Assembly (NCBI RefSeq): GCF_024763615.1
Contig: NC_077222.1
Location: 93,157,417-93,221,416, forward strand
Origin: Phlebotomus papatasi
Lineage: Eukaryota; Arthropoda; Insecta; Diptera; Psychodidae
Reading direction: 5' to 3'
DNA length: 64,000 bases
The notes below the pieces were generated by a model that did not search any database, was not told the origin of the DNA, and saw nothing but the letters and a program-made list of their open reading frames with translations. Positions 11,035-21,819 of this stretch are shown here, piece after piece. The position numbers were made by a program, and so were the translations under genes. Position 1 is the stretch's first letter. Every line of letters starts with the position of its first letter.

Positions 11035-11285
11035 CGAGCCCCAGATCAATGCTCCTTTCTCGCAGAGCCCCAAACCATAGTCATAATAAGTTCGTACAGT
11101 CTCTTATAGACAGCAAGTCTCACTGCAGGATCCGAAACTCTTTCAGAACTGCGTCATACCGCTCCAGTAAGGGCTGAGATTGTTCCAATTAGGTGGCCGA
11201 TGTCTCGCGCACAAAGTTTGAAGCGTCATCCAGGTCTATACCAAGGCATCGAAATTCAGTGATCTCTTCCAAATTTTCTCTTTTC
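11035..11285 (-). pseudogene. Non-LTR reverse transcriptase remnant
   Basis: On the minus strand, pieces in different frames match the C-terminal part of LINE ORF2: E-F-R-C-L-G-I-D-L-D-D (compare the conserved F-x-Y-L-G-x-x-L), then I-S-A-L-T-G-A, then A-V-R-L-A-V-Y-K-R-L-Y-E-L with a following M-V-W-G-S (compare K-L-x-x-Y-x-x-L-V-x-P-x-L-L-Y-G). At least two frameshifts and stop codons are needed to join them, so it is dead. GC content is clearly above the flanks. The exact clade cannot be given. Confidence 0.65.
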
Positions 11286-11337
11286 GCACAATAGAGGGGG
11301 CAGATGTCATCGGCATTATATGAAAAGTTATCTTTCT

Positions 11338-12485
11338 AGGGGAAGATTGTACAGGTTCGTACGGAAAATTATGCACAAGACTTAAGATTTTTACTTGAAT
11401 GCCATTCAAACCAAATCAATTATATCACCATGTCAAAAAAATCTCTTATTAGGTTTTTAATTACGCCTCACAAAATTTCTGGAAATCCTTGGATTTTCCT
11501 CCACATGAAAATGAAAATTTAGTAGCGATTTGTACGAAGCTACCCTGGTTTGCTCAGCTTCGTACAACATTTTACCCATCTATGTAGGCCTTATTTTTCT
11601 AGACTAGACCCAAAAATTTCCATTAAACTGCTTAGCTGGAACTTTCATCTACTTGTTTTCACCGTTTGTAGGAGGTTTCACGCATTAAAATTCAATTTTA
11701 TCCTATTTTTCTAAGAACTTATTTTTGTTGATTTTATTTTAATTTTTATTATTATTATTATTATTATTAGGTGAGATTCTTAAAAATCTCACCTACTATT
11801 TTGATTATTATTTTTTGATTATTATTTTGATTTTTTTGTTGACACTTGGAAAACCATTTTTGCACTGCATTTTGACAGTCAGTTAAGTGCCTGGTTAGGT
11901 GTGATTCATTCATAATCAATCACACATATTGTAATCCTCGTGTTTTCTCTAACACCTCCAATTGGTCTTGCAGAGCAAATTTCGGACATAACTGATTTCT
12001 AAAATGACTAGCCACCAATTTAAAGTAAATTGCGGGAAATTTCTTTTTAAAACAAGAGGAATTGAATGACAAATACTCAAAATACATCGAAGTGGCAATT
12101 AAAAAATCACATATACCATAAGCAGTCTGGTTTCATCACTGCACAAATCAGAAAGCACTAATGACACCTCTTGTAATGATCGAATTAAATTAGGCCTAAA
12201 GGCCAAAGACCTTGGTTAGGGCAAAAACAGTAAAAAGTAATGCTCGAATTTTCTCTAACACATCCAATATGTCTTACAGAACATTTTTTTTTTGTTTTTA
12301 CGAAGCTGCCAAATTCAATTTTCCTGAGCTGCAAAGGTGGTTTTGTGAATTTTGAAGTTAATAGAAAATAGTTAGTTGTATTGACTATAGTTAGAGAATA
12401 GGGCTTTTCCTTTGGAAAATAAGAGAAAAATTGAAATATTCAAAGGCTGCCGCAGTCAAAGGCAGGCTACTTTCCCCTATTAATC
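11338..12485. repeat. Possible decayed inverted-repeat element with hairpins
   Basis: Weak ends: TAGGGGAAGATTGTAC at 11338 and GCTACTTTCCCCTA near 12466-12479, roughly inverted. Inside is a perfect 12-bp stem (TTGTACGAAGCT at 11530-11541 with its complement at 11556-11567). A (TTA)n microsatellite at about 11745-11769 runs into a perfect hairpin, TAGGTGAGATT/AATCTCACCTA (11768-11794). Two related segments starting near 11915 and 12240 share TTTTCTCTAACAC and TCCAAT words. It could be several old insertions rather than one element. Confidence 0.35.
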
Positions 12486-14065
12486 AAATTAATAATAATT
12501 TATTTATTATGAAATGGTAAAAATTTACGGGTATTAAGAAATCGTTTGAAATGGACGGGGAGGAGTAAGGGAATATGAGGGGCATGTTAATAATGCGGAG
12601 GCCGACTTATGAAGGGTTCCCTCATGAGTTTTTAATTTTATTTATAACTTTATTTAAGTAATCGAAAACAAAATGTAAATCAAGTTTCAATAATAAAATA
12701 CACTTAGGTAAGAGTTTGGCAAATACATTTTTTTTTATTCCTTTTAGACTAAACGACTCTAGATAGCTACTGAAGATTTTCGGACCAATCTCTATCTCCA
12801 ATGTTAATAAACGTAATATAATGTATTCACAAAAAGTTCAAAGTTAGGGTAATTTCCGAAGTCTCTCAACACACTTTTTCATGTTGTTCATAATCTGCTG
12901 GACAACCGCAAAGCTCAGTCATGCTTTAAATACAGAGAAACCATCAGTAACTGTATTCCTATTATAGAAAGCTATATAGAATTAGTTAATAAAATGGCCA
13001 TTATAGAAGAAAGCTTCTTATGTCGAACATTAAAGAATTTTATGGGGCAATTTATGCGATTACTACATCAAATTTTCCCAAATTTGGACTTGAACTGTGC
13101 TATAATTCTATTGACATACACCATCCCTAAAATTACTTCTTTATTGGCAAATTTTCCTGCAATTAAATTAAGCCATTAAGCTTTGCTTTTTTTTCTGAAA
13201 AGTCAGCATTGAGCCCTTTTATGAATATGACTGTTTTATCATTTCTACCCATTGAAAAGAGAGGATATTCGCACCTTTTCAAATTATCTGAACAATTTTG
13301 TTGAAAGAACAGAAGACAATGGTTCAGCATGAAAAATGCTTTTCTTCTCTCCTAAGACAATGGTTATTTCGGGAGTCTATCTGCGTATTAATTGTCCAAA
13401 TCATGAGGCGAGGTCGAGAGATTCTATAAATTACCGTCCATGTCTCAATGACTTTTGCTATCTTCAGAAGACACTTTCCCCATATAGATATTGTCCTCAT
13501 TCACAGGCAATGGTAGAGTGTTTTTGGGAAATGAGGAGGAATAACAATAATGGGTTATAAATACCAACCAGAAATTTCACAGAACAAGAGATTCAAGGAT
13601 GGAAAGGATGAAATATTTACCCCATCTGCAGAATTTCATTTTCGCATTCCAAATTTTATTACTTTTTCCTAAAATTCATTTCCACGGACTGTTCCCCTTT
13701 GAAGACAGAGGCTGAAGTGTGTTTGTCGTACTTGTTGATGCGCTAGAATTGCATTTTTGCACATTATATGTTTTCCTTTGTTCTGTGATTCTGAGTCTGT
13801 CTGCTCTTCATCCAATGTCAGTGAAATTTATTGCTCGAACTCTATGGAAAAGGAAACATGTGTAATCCGTATACGTGTTAATGGCAGCATAAGAATACAG
13901 CCAATACAAATTGGATTGAATGTGGCTTACTCTTGCTGCCAATACTACGTACTTTTTGGTAGAATTTTGAAACTTTGAGAGAAAAAAAGCGTACATCATA
14001 TTATGTGTACGTTCGTTGGTTTGTTAAAAGATACTAAAGGTGAACGGTTAGAGATAGCATTGGTG
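12486..14065. other. Unassigned sequence
   Basis: No gene recognised. Frames at 12994-13179, 13336-13560 and 13757-13978 are short and domain-free. A small palindrome, GTACATCATATTATGTGTAC, lies at about 13991-14010. Confidence 0.4.
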
Positions 14066-14340
14066 GCAGCCAAAATCCCGGAAGCCAAAATCCCGAAAGC
14101 CAAAATCCCGAACGCCAAAATCCCGAAAAGGCCAAAATCCTGAAAGCCAAAATCCCGAAAGCCAAAATCCTGAAAGGGATGAAATTAGATGAAGGAAAAT
14201 GCTTAGAATAATTTCCCAAGACACAGAAGATTTCCCTTTGCCTCCAACAAGCGCAAGTACTATCGTAGGAGTAGCTGTGACACTTTTAAGAATTCGGGAT
14301 TTCGGCTTTCGGGATTTTGGCGTTCGGGATTTTGACAGGG
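14066..14340. mobile_element. Foldback element built of CCAAAATCCCGAAA repeats
   Basis: The left arm (about 14066-14178) is a tandem run of seven GCCAAAATCCCGAAA-like 15-16-bp units. The right arm (about 14296-14335) carries three inverted copies, TTTCGGGATTTTGG and variants. The arms are unequal and the middle is unrelated, typical of foldback elements that expand terminal repeats. The right end runs into GACAGGGACCC, similar to ACCGAGATCCC in the 4.3-kb member. Confidence 0.7.
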
Positions 14341-15112
14341 ACCCGATAGCATCATTTTCTTTTGGGGGATCTCCTATTCACACAAGTATAATCTCGGTAA
14401 CAGTGAATATCTTGACCGATTAGAACAAGTTTGTAGTATCCATTTCCAGACAAGATTAACCAATAGGGTGAAATAAGTAAAACAGTTAAGATAGCCTAAT
14501 TGTAAACCGAACCTGATTTTTGTGATTTGCTTACTGATTCAGGTGGACAAAAAGAAAAAGGAGATAATAAAAAAGTACAAGGCCTTCACTCTAGACTAGA
14601 GTATATTCTTCGTTGCCTTGTTCCTCTTTGCCTTTCAGTAACAATGAGGAAATTTCAAAGTTCAGGATTATATATTCGGTTCACAATTTCAGAATCCTTA
14701 GAATCAAATGAATAGCAGATTCCAATTTTAGTCATATAGCCAAATACAGCACAAGAGTAGCCTACGATCGATTGATCATCGACGGCGGTAAATTTTTTTT
14801 TATTCAACTGCGTACAAAGACGTTTAAAATTCGAGAAATTAGAATACAAAAATAAACAGAGTTGAAAATGGAATAATAATTGAAGGATAATGGAATACGG
14901 GATTGGATTTTATTAGTAGAATAACGTAGCTGGAACAAGGTGTAAATACTTTGGGAAAAAAATAAGTTCATCGTTTTCAACATAACCTTATCAATTTTCT
15001 TTTCTTTGTGTGGCGTAAGAAGACGAATGATGGACATGACTGGAACTCTTGTGGAAACACATCCGATCTCATCAACAGTCGGTACTACTCTAACCAGTGT
15101 CACAGAGACATC
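14341..15112. other. Unassigned sequence
   Basis: No gene recognised. Opposing short frames overlap at 14527-15115 without any domain. The boundary with the next MITE is at 15113. Confidence 0.4.
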
Positions 15113-15366
15113 CACTAAGAGAAATCCGAAAAAGTTAAAATAATATTCCGGAAATGTTAGTTTTACCCTGCAGTATTAATCCGAAATCGGTGTAAATATT
15201 ATGCTTTTTAGATGTATTAGGGGTTAAAGTTAACCTTTTTCATGTTAATTTTACCCTTAGAAAGGTGTAAAATTAACATAAAAAATGTTGATATATTTTT
15301 ACACCTAAAAAGTGTTAAACTTATGAGGAAAAAAAAGTTAATCGCATCCCCATTTTTTTCTCAGTG
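15113..15366 (-). mobile_element. MITE family 1, copy 2
   Basis: 254 bp in reverse orientation to the 4.8-kb copy: begins CACTAAGAGAAATCCGAAAA and ends TTTTTTTCTCAGTG. The interior has the characteristic paired AACATT/AATGTT words. No clean TA duplication is visible here. Confidence 0.8.
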
Positions 15367-15529
15367 TCCCACCTGTGGAAACCGGTTTTCCACAATAGCA
15401 CAAGCACTCGATAGAGAGGAAAGAGGGAACTCCATGGGGAAATATGTTCATCGTTTACACTCAAATGAGATAGGAGTAATATGGAACATTTTTTATGATA
15501 CAGATACATTTGAAACACAACAAAAGTCT
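15367..15529. other. Spacer between two inverted MITEs
   Basis: 163 bp of non-repeat sequence between two oppositely oriented family 1 copies. It shows no coding signal of its own. Together with its flanks it forms a ~670-bp structure with a unique loop. Confidence 0.5.
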
Positions 15530-15781
15530 CACTGAGAAAAAGAAGAGGCTACGATTAACTTTTTTCGTCATAACTTTAACACTTTTCGGGTGTAAAAATA
15601 TATCAACATTTTCTAATGTTAATTTTACACCTTTTGAGGGTGAAATCAACATGAAAAAGGGTAACTTTAACCCATAGTACACCTAAAAAGGGTAATATTT
15701 ACTCCGATTTCGGATAAATTCTGCAGGGTAAAATTAACATTTCCGGAATGTTATTTTGACTTTTTCGGATATCTCTCAGTG
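15530..15781 (+). mobile_element. MITE family 1, copy 3
   Basis: 252 bp, begins CACTGAGAAAAAGAAG and ends GGATATCTCTCAGTG. Same orientation as the 4.8-kb copy and opposite to the copy 163 bp upstream. Both tips are well preserved. Confidence 0.8.
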
Positions 15782-16536
15782 AAGAGAAGTCCTCAAAATC
15801 TGTACACCAGTTGCAACGAAATATCCGCTCTTTGAGCTGGAATACATTAGAATTTAGTATCCAAAAGTTAAACAGGTATGCCGCTTATGGTGCACTTTGT
15901 GTGTCGATAGCTAAATCTTAAGGCTGGTTGGCGGAATTTAGCTGATCTTGCAGACTAATCGACACGACCGGCCGATTATAGATTACTCATCAGCGCGATC
16001 AGCTGATTTTTGGCGTTGATCGCGTTGATTAACGCAATCGGCCAATCTTAGAAACCGATCAGCGTTAAAGAGTCGATTTATCACTTACCGTTCACTCGCT
16101 GACTATTTCTTTCAACTCCTAAAATTGCCTGGGATAACGAATTACCGACCCAAATTTTGTATCTTGATCACGCCTTGAATACCAAGAGGCGGGATTAGGG
16201 TTACTTTGGGCTGCAATGGCTGCAATCTATGTTACTCAAGTAACTCTAACAATCTTAAAATGTAGGATGTGTTAGATGATAAGGGGTATCCCAAGTATGT
16301 AGTAGGACTGATGAGCCTATGGAGTAGGAGGGAGTAAGCCCGTCCTGACGAATACTCTTCTAAGCCAATGGTACCAATCACTGTTCAGCTGGGGTGTAAC
16401 TTTGAGGGGTGCTATAACGACGACAAACTTCAAGTTATGATAATGCTATAGTTCCGCTAGGTGGAGTTAAGAGTGCTCGACGAGTTATTCTGTAAGGCAC
16501 AATCGAATCGTTATTTCGTGTGCTCCAGCATGTTCT
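15782..16536. other. Unassigned sequence with a GATC-rich patch
   Basis: About 15930-16075 is rich in overlapping dyads (GATCAGCTGATTTTT, GCGATC, CGATCGGCC-like words, GTTGATCGCG), unlike the AT-rich surroundings. 16080-16536 holds no gene. Confidence 0.4.
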
Positions 16537-18220
16537 GAAGAGCAATTGTGATCGCCGTCACGGGCTTTATCATATGGTTTATCAGTGCTTTTTATCATAG
16601 AAAACTTCCCGCCATAGTGGAAATGTCAATCTTCGGTTTTGGCGCTGAGCGACAAAAATCGAAGTTGGCAACCATGAGTCGCTCTGTCATTTTATCAATA
16701 CGATATACTAGCATATCCTCCCGTCACGGGTGATAAAAGTGTTTTTCAAGTGAAAAAGGATTTTTCTTAAAACAAATAAGAGTAAGTAACTTATTTTATT
16801 TAATTGGAGGTCCAAAAAAACGTTAATTTAATTAATTAATTCGTTTTCATAATGTTTGTTTTATTTTATAATATACATATTTTGTGGCAGTGTTTTTGTT
16901 TGCTTTTTCTCTAAAAGATTATTTGTTTTCGCATTTATTTGTAGGGACTGATGATCAAGTTCCAGAAAACTTGTCAAAACAAGAGACAGTGGAGCTCATC
17001 TGAGACAAGGCAGTGGCAAGAAAGTGAAAGCAAAAAAGGCGTCTGAACGGTCACAAGATTCGAATCGGTGGAGGTGTAGGCGATGAGGAGTACACCGAGG
17101 ATGATCTCCCAGTTCTTTTAATTCTCGGTAATGCAGTCGCCGGATAGACAGGAGTCCCGGTCATGGAAGAGGTGATCTTTGTCCATCTGAGGCTTCACTT
17201 ACAAGTCAGGACGCTGGCCCATCAGTACAAGAAGAAGAGAACGAGAGAGGCGTAGAATTTCACCACATTTTTGAATTCTCAGTTGCCAATCAGGATTCTT
17301 AATCAGTACAAGGAGGAGAAGAGGGATAAGAATTGCTGTTTATCACACTGTTGGAGATACCATTTTTAATGGAGATGATACTCCCAGCAGGACAGCGAGA
17401 GGAAGAAGATGCTGCTGTTTATAACACAGCCGAAGATGCCGTTTTAAATCAGGACGCTTCTCCATCAGCACAAGCATTTTCTCTGCAAGAAAATGACCTT
17501 GCTGATGATCGCAACCTTGACTTTTAAAGAAAATCCACACACTGCGTCGCCGCTCAGAACAAGGATCTTTTACGAGGGAAGGTGGAGGACATTTAGTAAT
17601 CTAAATAAAGGTGTAGGATGACTTAACTAAAGACATCGATGGAATCAGGACCTAAGTTTTTCTAGTGTGGAAAGGGATTTCTAACTTAGTGGTGAATTTA
17701 ATGAGAATTTTCAAAGATCTATTCGATCTATTAGTCAAAACGAAAGGACCGTTACAGCAGTCGTTAAGCTCGCAAAGAACTTTCATCTTCTCATGCAACA
17801 AGTGAATAATAATTCTAATTTAAATAAAAAAAGCTAAAAGATAAGCTTTAGACTATGTGAGTGAACGAAAATTGAATTACAGGCTGCATAAAAAGTTTGT
17901 AGATTGAATATGAAATAATCAAAATATAATTTCAAGACTATTTTTTTTAATAAAAGTTCTTTTTCGTTAGTTTTTGAATTCTTCAGTGACATCCGAATCC
18001 TCTCTAGGCGCATACCTTGCTATCTGACAAAATATATAATTTCGAATAAATTTAGGTGAATCATGATTAAAAAATAAGTACGTTTTTTTCTTCTTATATA
18101 AAACAATATTTATTTAAGCTCGTGAAGTTTCGCTAATATTCGGAAACCATTTGAGCGAAACTGAGCGGCATTTTTATCATACTATGATAAAAAGCGTGAT
18201 GGCGATCACAATTGCTCTTC
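16537..18220. mobile_element. 1.7-kb terminal-inverted-repeat element with degraded coding interior
   Basis: The left end GAAGAGCAATTGTGATCGCC, followed by GTCACG, is matched by the right end CGTGAT, then GGCGATCACAATTGCTCTTC, giving about 26 bp of inverted repeat with one mismatch. Inner TTTATCAT/ATGATAAA words extend the similarity. The interior includes four divergent ~80-bp tandem copies at about 17195-17490; in shifting frames they read as A-V-Y-x-T-x-x-D-A or Q-D-A-x-P-S-x-Q-like peptides. The 64-codon frame at 17333-17527 is part of this. No catalytic motif was recognised and no clear target duplication was found, so the superfamily is unknown. Confidence 0.65.
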
Positions 18221-18600
18221 TGGTGTGGACCCGATATATATTTATATATATTATATTTTTATATCATATCATTATATTTTTTTATATAGACATTATATTT
18301 TTTTTATTAAGAAAATACTGAAATTTACAACTTTAAGAAAATTATTAAAATAGTCTTTATTTTCTAATTCAGTTTAATGATTTTAAATTACTTTATTGGA
18401 GTGAATTTATCTTAAAGTTTTCTCTCAATGCGGGAGGGTATAATGGGCAACATGATACCGCTCCCATAAAAATCGATGTCCCAAAAATCTAGTTTTCGTA
18501 GTATAAAAGGTTCTTAAATATCCAGGTGTACTGTAGTGCTTGAGAATTATGGCTCTACCCACGACAAAGAACCATCTACTCCATTGTAATCTGAACAACG
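18221..18600. other. Very AT-rich stretch
   Basis: 18221-18305 is almost pure TATATT-like sequence, and 18306-18420 remains strongly AT-rich. No coding signal. It directly follows the right end of the 16.5-18.2-kb element. Confidence 0.5.
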
Positions 18601-18700
18601 AGAACTGGTGCGATTTTATTGCTCCAGGATATCTCTGGTGTTTTCCAGTCAAAAAAAGCTGTCATACTCAAAGGAAAATGCTTTTTATGGTCTTTCCCAG

Positions 18701-18731
18701 AGCTTTCGGTCCGGATATGGACCTTCTTCAT
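18701..18731 (-). ncRNA. Degenerate hammerhead-like core, dispersed copy C
   Basis: Minus strand: ATGAAGA (18731-18725), helix GGTCC/GGACC with loop ATATCC, then GAAAGCTC. Helix II is identical to copy A and helix III is the AGCT palindrome, but C3 of the core is replaced by A, which should abolish activity. Confidence 0.35.
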
Positions 18732-20437
18732 TTTACAGTACATTCGGTTCTTTAAAGAAGTTGTCTACTACGGCTCTATATTCCTTTCCGGGTGCCTCGA
18801 ACTCTTTCTTTATTGTTCTAGATTCCACAATTCTTATGGCGTCTCGTTCACTAGACCTAACAAGTTCGTTCTTCTTGTTTACGCGCTGTTCTAGTTCGTG
18901 ATTCATCCAAATTCGATATTTTACAAATAAGAAGTTTAAGTAAATTTTGAAATATTGTTTTTTTTAAAGATATTTTAAATCATGTTATAATATATTTTCT
19001 ATATTAATTCTAGCTGCAGCGTATTTTCGAAATTAAGAATATTAAGAACGGTACTTTTTTAAAGAGCCAAACCACAGTATCACAAAAGTAGAGGAAGGCT
19101 TTTAGGCTTCCCCTACACTTAGCTTTCCAACGACGGAAAAATCCCATCTAATTCGAATGCAATTTTTACGACGTACCATCTAATTCGAGCATTTTGTAAC
19201 ATTGAATAGCTTTGTCACCCATTTTAAGCAATATTCAAGATGAAAAATTGTTCTCTATTTTCAATATAACTTCTTTTTTGAATATTTCCGCAGGCCATCA
19301 ATCTCTTCTGCTGTAGTAAGCATGACTACAAGAGACAATAAAAATGGAATAACAATTCATTCAAAGTCTAAATATACACTTCTAGTTGAGTTGATAGAAA
19401 AATAACGTCACTCCTAGTGAATTGTTTGTTAATTCTTCGCTGCATTTCCAAGTACCCGGAAGCTCTATTTGAATTTAAATTTAATGGCAGTTGAAGATAA
19501 CATCCACACAAAATATGTTTTTTATGTTCCTCTTTAGAGCAATAAGCAAGTGACATTGCCAACACATTTGCAGAATATAGCTCTTCAGTTAATTATGTGC
19601 ATTGGCAATAAAATTGCAAATAGTCGATATTTAACACATACACACTCCAAGTAAACGTCCTTAGCACTTGGCAGTTATAGTGCATGAAATTGTCCTGGAC
19701 AGCAAGGGATCAGGATAAAGAGGAAAAAAAAGGACTAAAAGCGAGTGAGATAAAAATTAAAATTCCACTATAGTAAAAGCGAAAAATGCTGCAGCAGCGA
19801 AGGGTGAAAACGTGATGAGAATCTCACCACCTCTCAGAATTGGCACTGAGTTCATAATAATATATGTAATTTGATTCAGCTTTCCCTCTGCATTTTATAC
19901 ATAACTTCTCAGTTATATAGGAGATTTTTACGGTAGCGAAAATAAATCGATCCTACTCAAATACTCTTCTTAACTCATTTCCTTTAGCATTAAGAATAAA
20001 AAAAATGTGTAAGGTTTGGGGTAATGTGCTGAGAATGAAACGACAGACACAAATGAGCTTTAATCCCGGAAGGAGTCAATTGCGGAAGAACTTTTCAATT
20101 TATTGGTAAAAGACTTATAGACTATGCTATAGGGAAATATCTGCATTGGCAGTTTTTGCTGTGCAGTGCAGTCTCAATCAGAAAAATTCCTATAATTAAT
20201 GACATTAAAATACTAGTTATCTGTTCTTGAAAGTTTTCTCAAGATTTTGATACAAAGTGAAATTTCATAATCTCCGTGAAGAATTCCGTTTAAAAACCTC
20301 TCAGAAGAGAAAAAAAGTACGTTTGATGGGTGAAGTGTGAGTGATAAACTTTTCTACCACCTGAAATTTTATTTTAATAAAAATGAACCAAATGCAAAAA
20401 TTTTTTATAACTTAAATTTTAAGTGAGTGTTTTTGAA
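18732..20437. other. Unassigned sequence
   Basis: No gene recognised. Three overlapping short frames at 18540-18901 run through the hammerhead-like repeat and are not supported. 19000-20430 is AT-rich without shared repeats. Confidence 0.4.
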
Positions 20438-20774
20438 GAGACTTCTGCTCGCTTGGTATTTAAGCCCAGGAAATTTTGTGTTTATGCACAGAGATGCGAC
20501 AATCATAACCAGTGATTCCCAACTTCACCATTTACACCCGAATAGAGACAGGAAAACAATTCCTGTCTCCATCCAGGATTGAACTGGGGACCTCTCGCAG
20601 TTTAGGCGAATGCTATACCAACTGAGCTATAGGGGCACTGATTATCTTTGCCACTGATCTCAACCAATTGCCGTGTGCACTTCAACTCGTTTTGACTCAC
20701 AGCGAGCCTAAGAAACGGTATCATGCGTATAATTGAATCAGCAGCCCATGTTTCCATGGAAGAGATTGTTTATT
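20438..20774 (-). mobile_element. Retroposed element with internal tRNA-like module and 15-bp target duplication
   Basis: GTGAGTGTTTTTGAA occurs at 20423-20437 and 20775-20789 and brackets 337 bp. On the minus strand the insert contains a tRNA-like module at about 20566-20637: GCCCCTATAGCTCAGTTGG includes a good A box, a 5-bp anticodon-type stem with a 7-nt loop follows, and AGTTCAATCC resembles a B box. The 3' acceptor strand does not pair with the 5' one, so it is not a functional tRNA. The module sits well inside the insert rather than at its 5' end, which is unusual for a simple tRNA SINE. Confidence 0.65.
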
Positions 20775-20789
20775 GTGAGTGTTTTTGAA

Positions 20790-21181
20790 CAGACCAAATT
20801 AAGTTTTAAGCAAATTTTGAAGCATTTTCCTTACCCTGACAATCCATACTGCAGTTCAGACATTAGACATTTCATTTTTCCATACATTTTTGTATAGAGG
20901 CACTGAAGACTATTGGGAAGTTTTTCTCAAAAGGGAATTGACTTATCAGTCTGATATATTTCGAAGTTGTGTATCAAAAGCTATCTAAAAATACATATTT
21001 TATATTGTTCACCGAAATAATACAAAAACTACGATCAAATTTGTTTAAGTCGCGGTGCAATATCTGCAACACTTTTACAGGGAAAAGTGAAAAATGGCTT
21101 CACTTTTTATTAGGCTTGATGGGTCCCTGATTCAGTTTCTTAATAGATTTTTTGGCAAAATTTTACAACTTCTGTTCAAAA
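20790..21181. other. Unassigned sequence
   Basis: No gene, repeat or terminal structure recognised between the SINE target duplication and the next MITE. Confidence 0.4.
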
Positions 21182-21413
21182 AGCCTAGATAGGCTTATGG
21201 TAGCTGAGATTCTTTAGAGACGATCTCGAAAAGCGTTCAACTCGGGGTGCTTGGAACTCGGAGAACAGTTTGCTCGATGCGATTCTTTACCCCAAAATTA
21301 AACTCAAAATCAAATTTTCACGAATTCCGAGTTGCAAGCACTCCGTTGCACGTATTTCGAGATCGCCTGTAAAGAATCTCATCTACCATACGCTTATCTG
21401 GGCTTTTTATTGG
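21182..21413. mobile_element. Palindromic MITE family 2, copy 1
   Basis: Ends AGCCTAGATAGGCTTATGG and the near-reverse complement CCATACGCTTATCTGGGCT; the inverted similarity continues through GAGATTCTTTA and the CTCGAA region. The same element occurs at 37038-37343. Flanking similarity between the copies continues downstream (ATTGGT, TTCTATTTTAAATAA, CACAAAAGAAAAAA), so the MITE sits in a larger shared repeat or carried one with it. Confidence 0.7.
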
Positions 21414-21819
21414 TTATATTCTATTTTAAATAAGTTCAGTAGCGAAGGCCCACAAAAGAAAAAAATCATTAAAATCAGTTAATAAGCATAAAAGATAGTG
21501 TCCGGTTCATATAGATATAGTAAGGGTCGGGATACAGTCAGTGGCTTGGGGTAGAGACGGATGGGACCCATCGTCAGAAAGATCTCTGTCCCAGATACAA
21601 AATCCTAAATATTTTTGGTTTTTTTTTTAATTTTTGGTTTGTAGGATGAATGGACACGATGTTAAATTTGTGATAGCTTTATTGAAAGTAAAAATGAAGA
21701 GTACAATTCATTGCATTTTATATTCTCGCAGAGTGGTGTGATTTAACGGTAGGGCAACAATTTACTAGGCTTGAATGTTACCACGAAAAATTTGATTCTT
21801 TCTTAATTTTCAATTCAAT

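Noticed and set aside
16308..16360. CTGATGAG followed by a CCTA/TAGG hairpin, resembling a hammerhead
   Set aside because: The required GAAA is missing at the right distance (GACGAATAC is found instead) and no helix I or III partner is seen.
20566..20637. Functional tRNA gene
   Set aside because: A and B boxes and an anticodon-like loop are present, but the acceptor stem does not pair and the module lies inside a retroposed insert.
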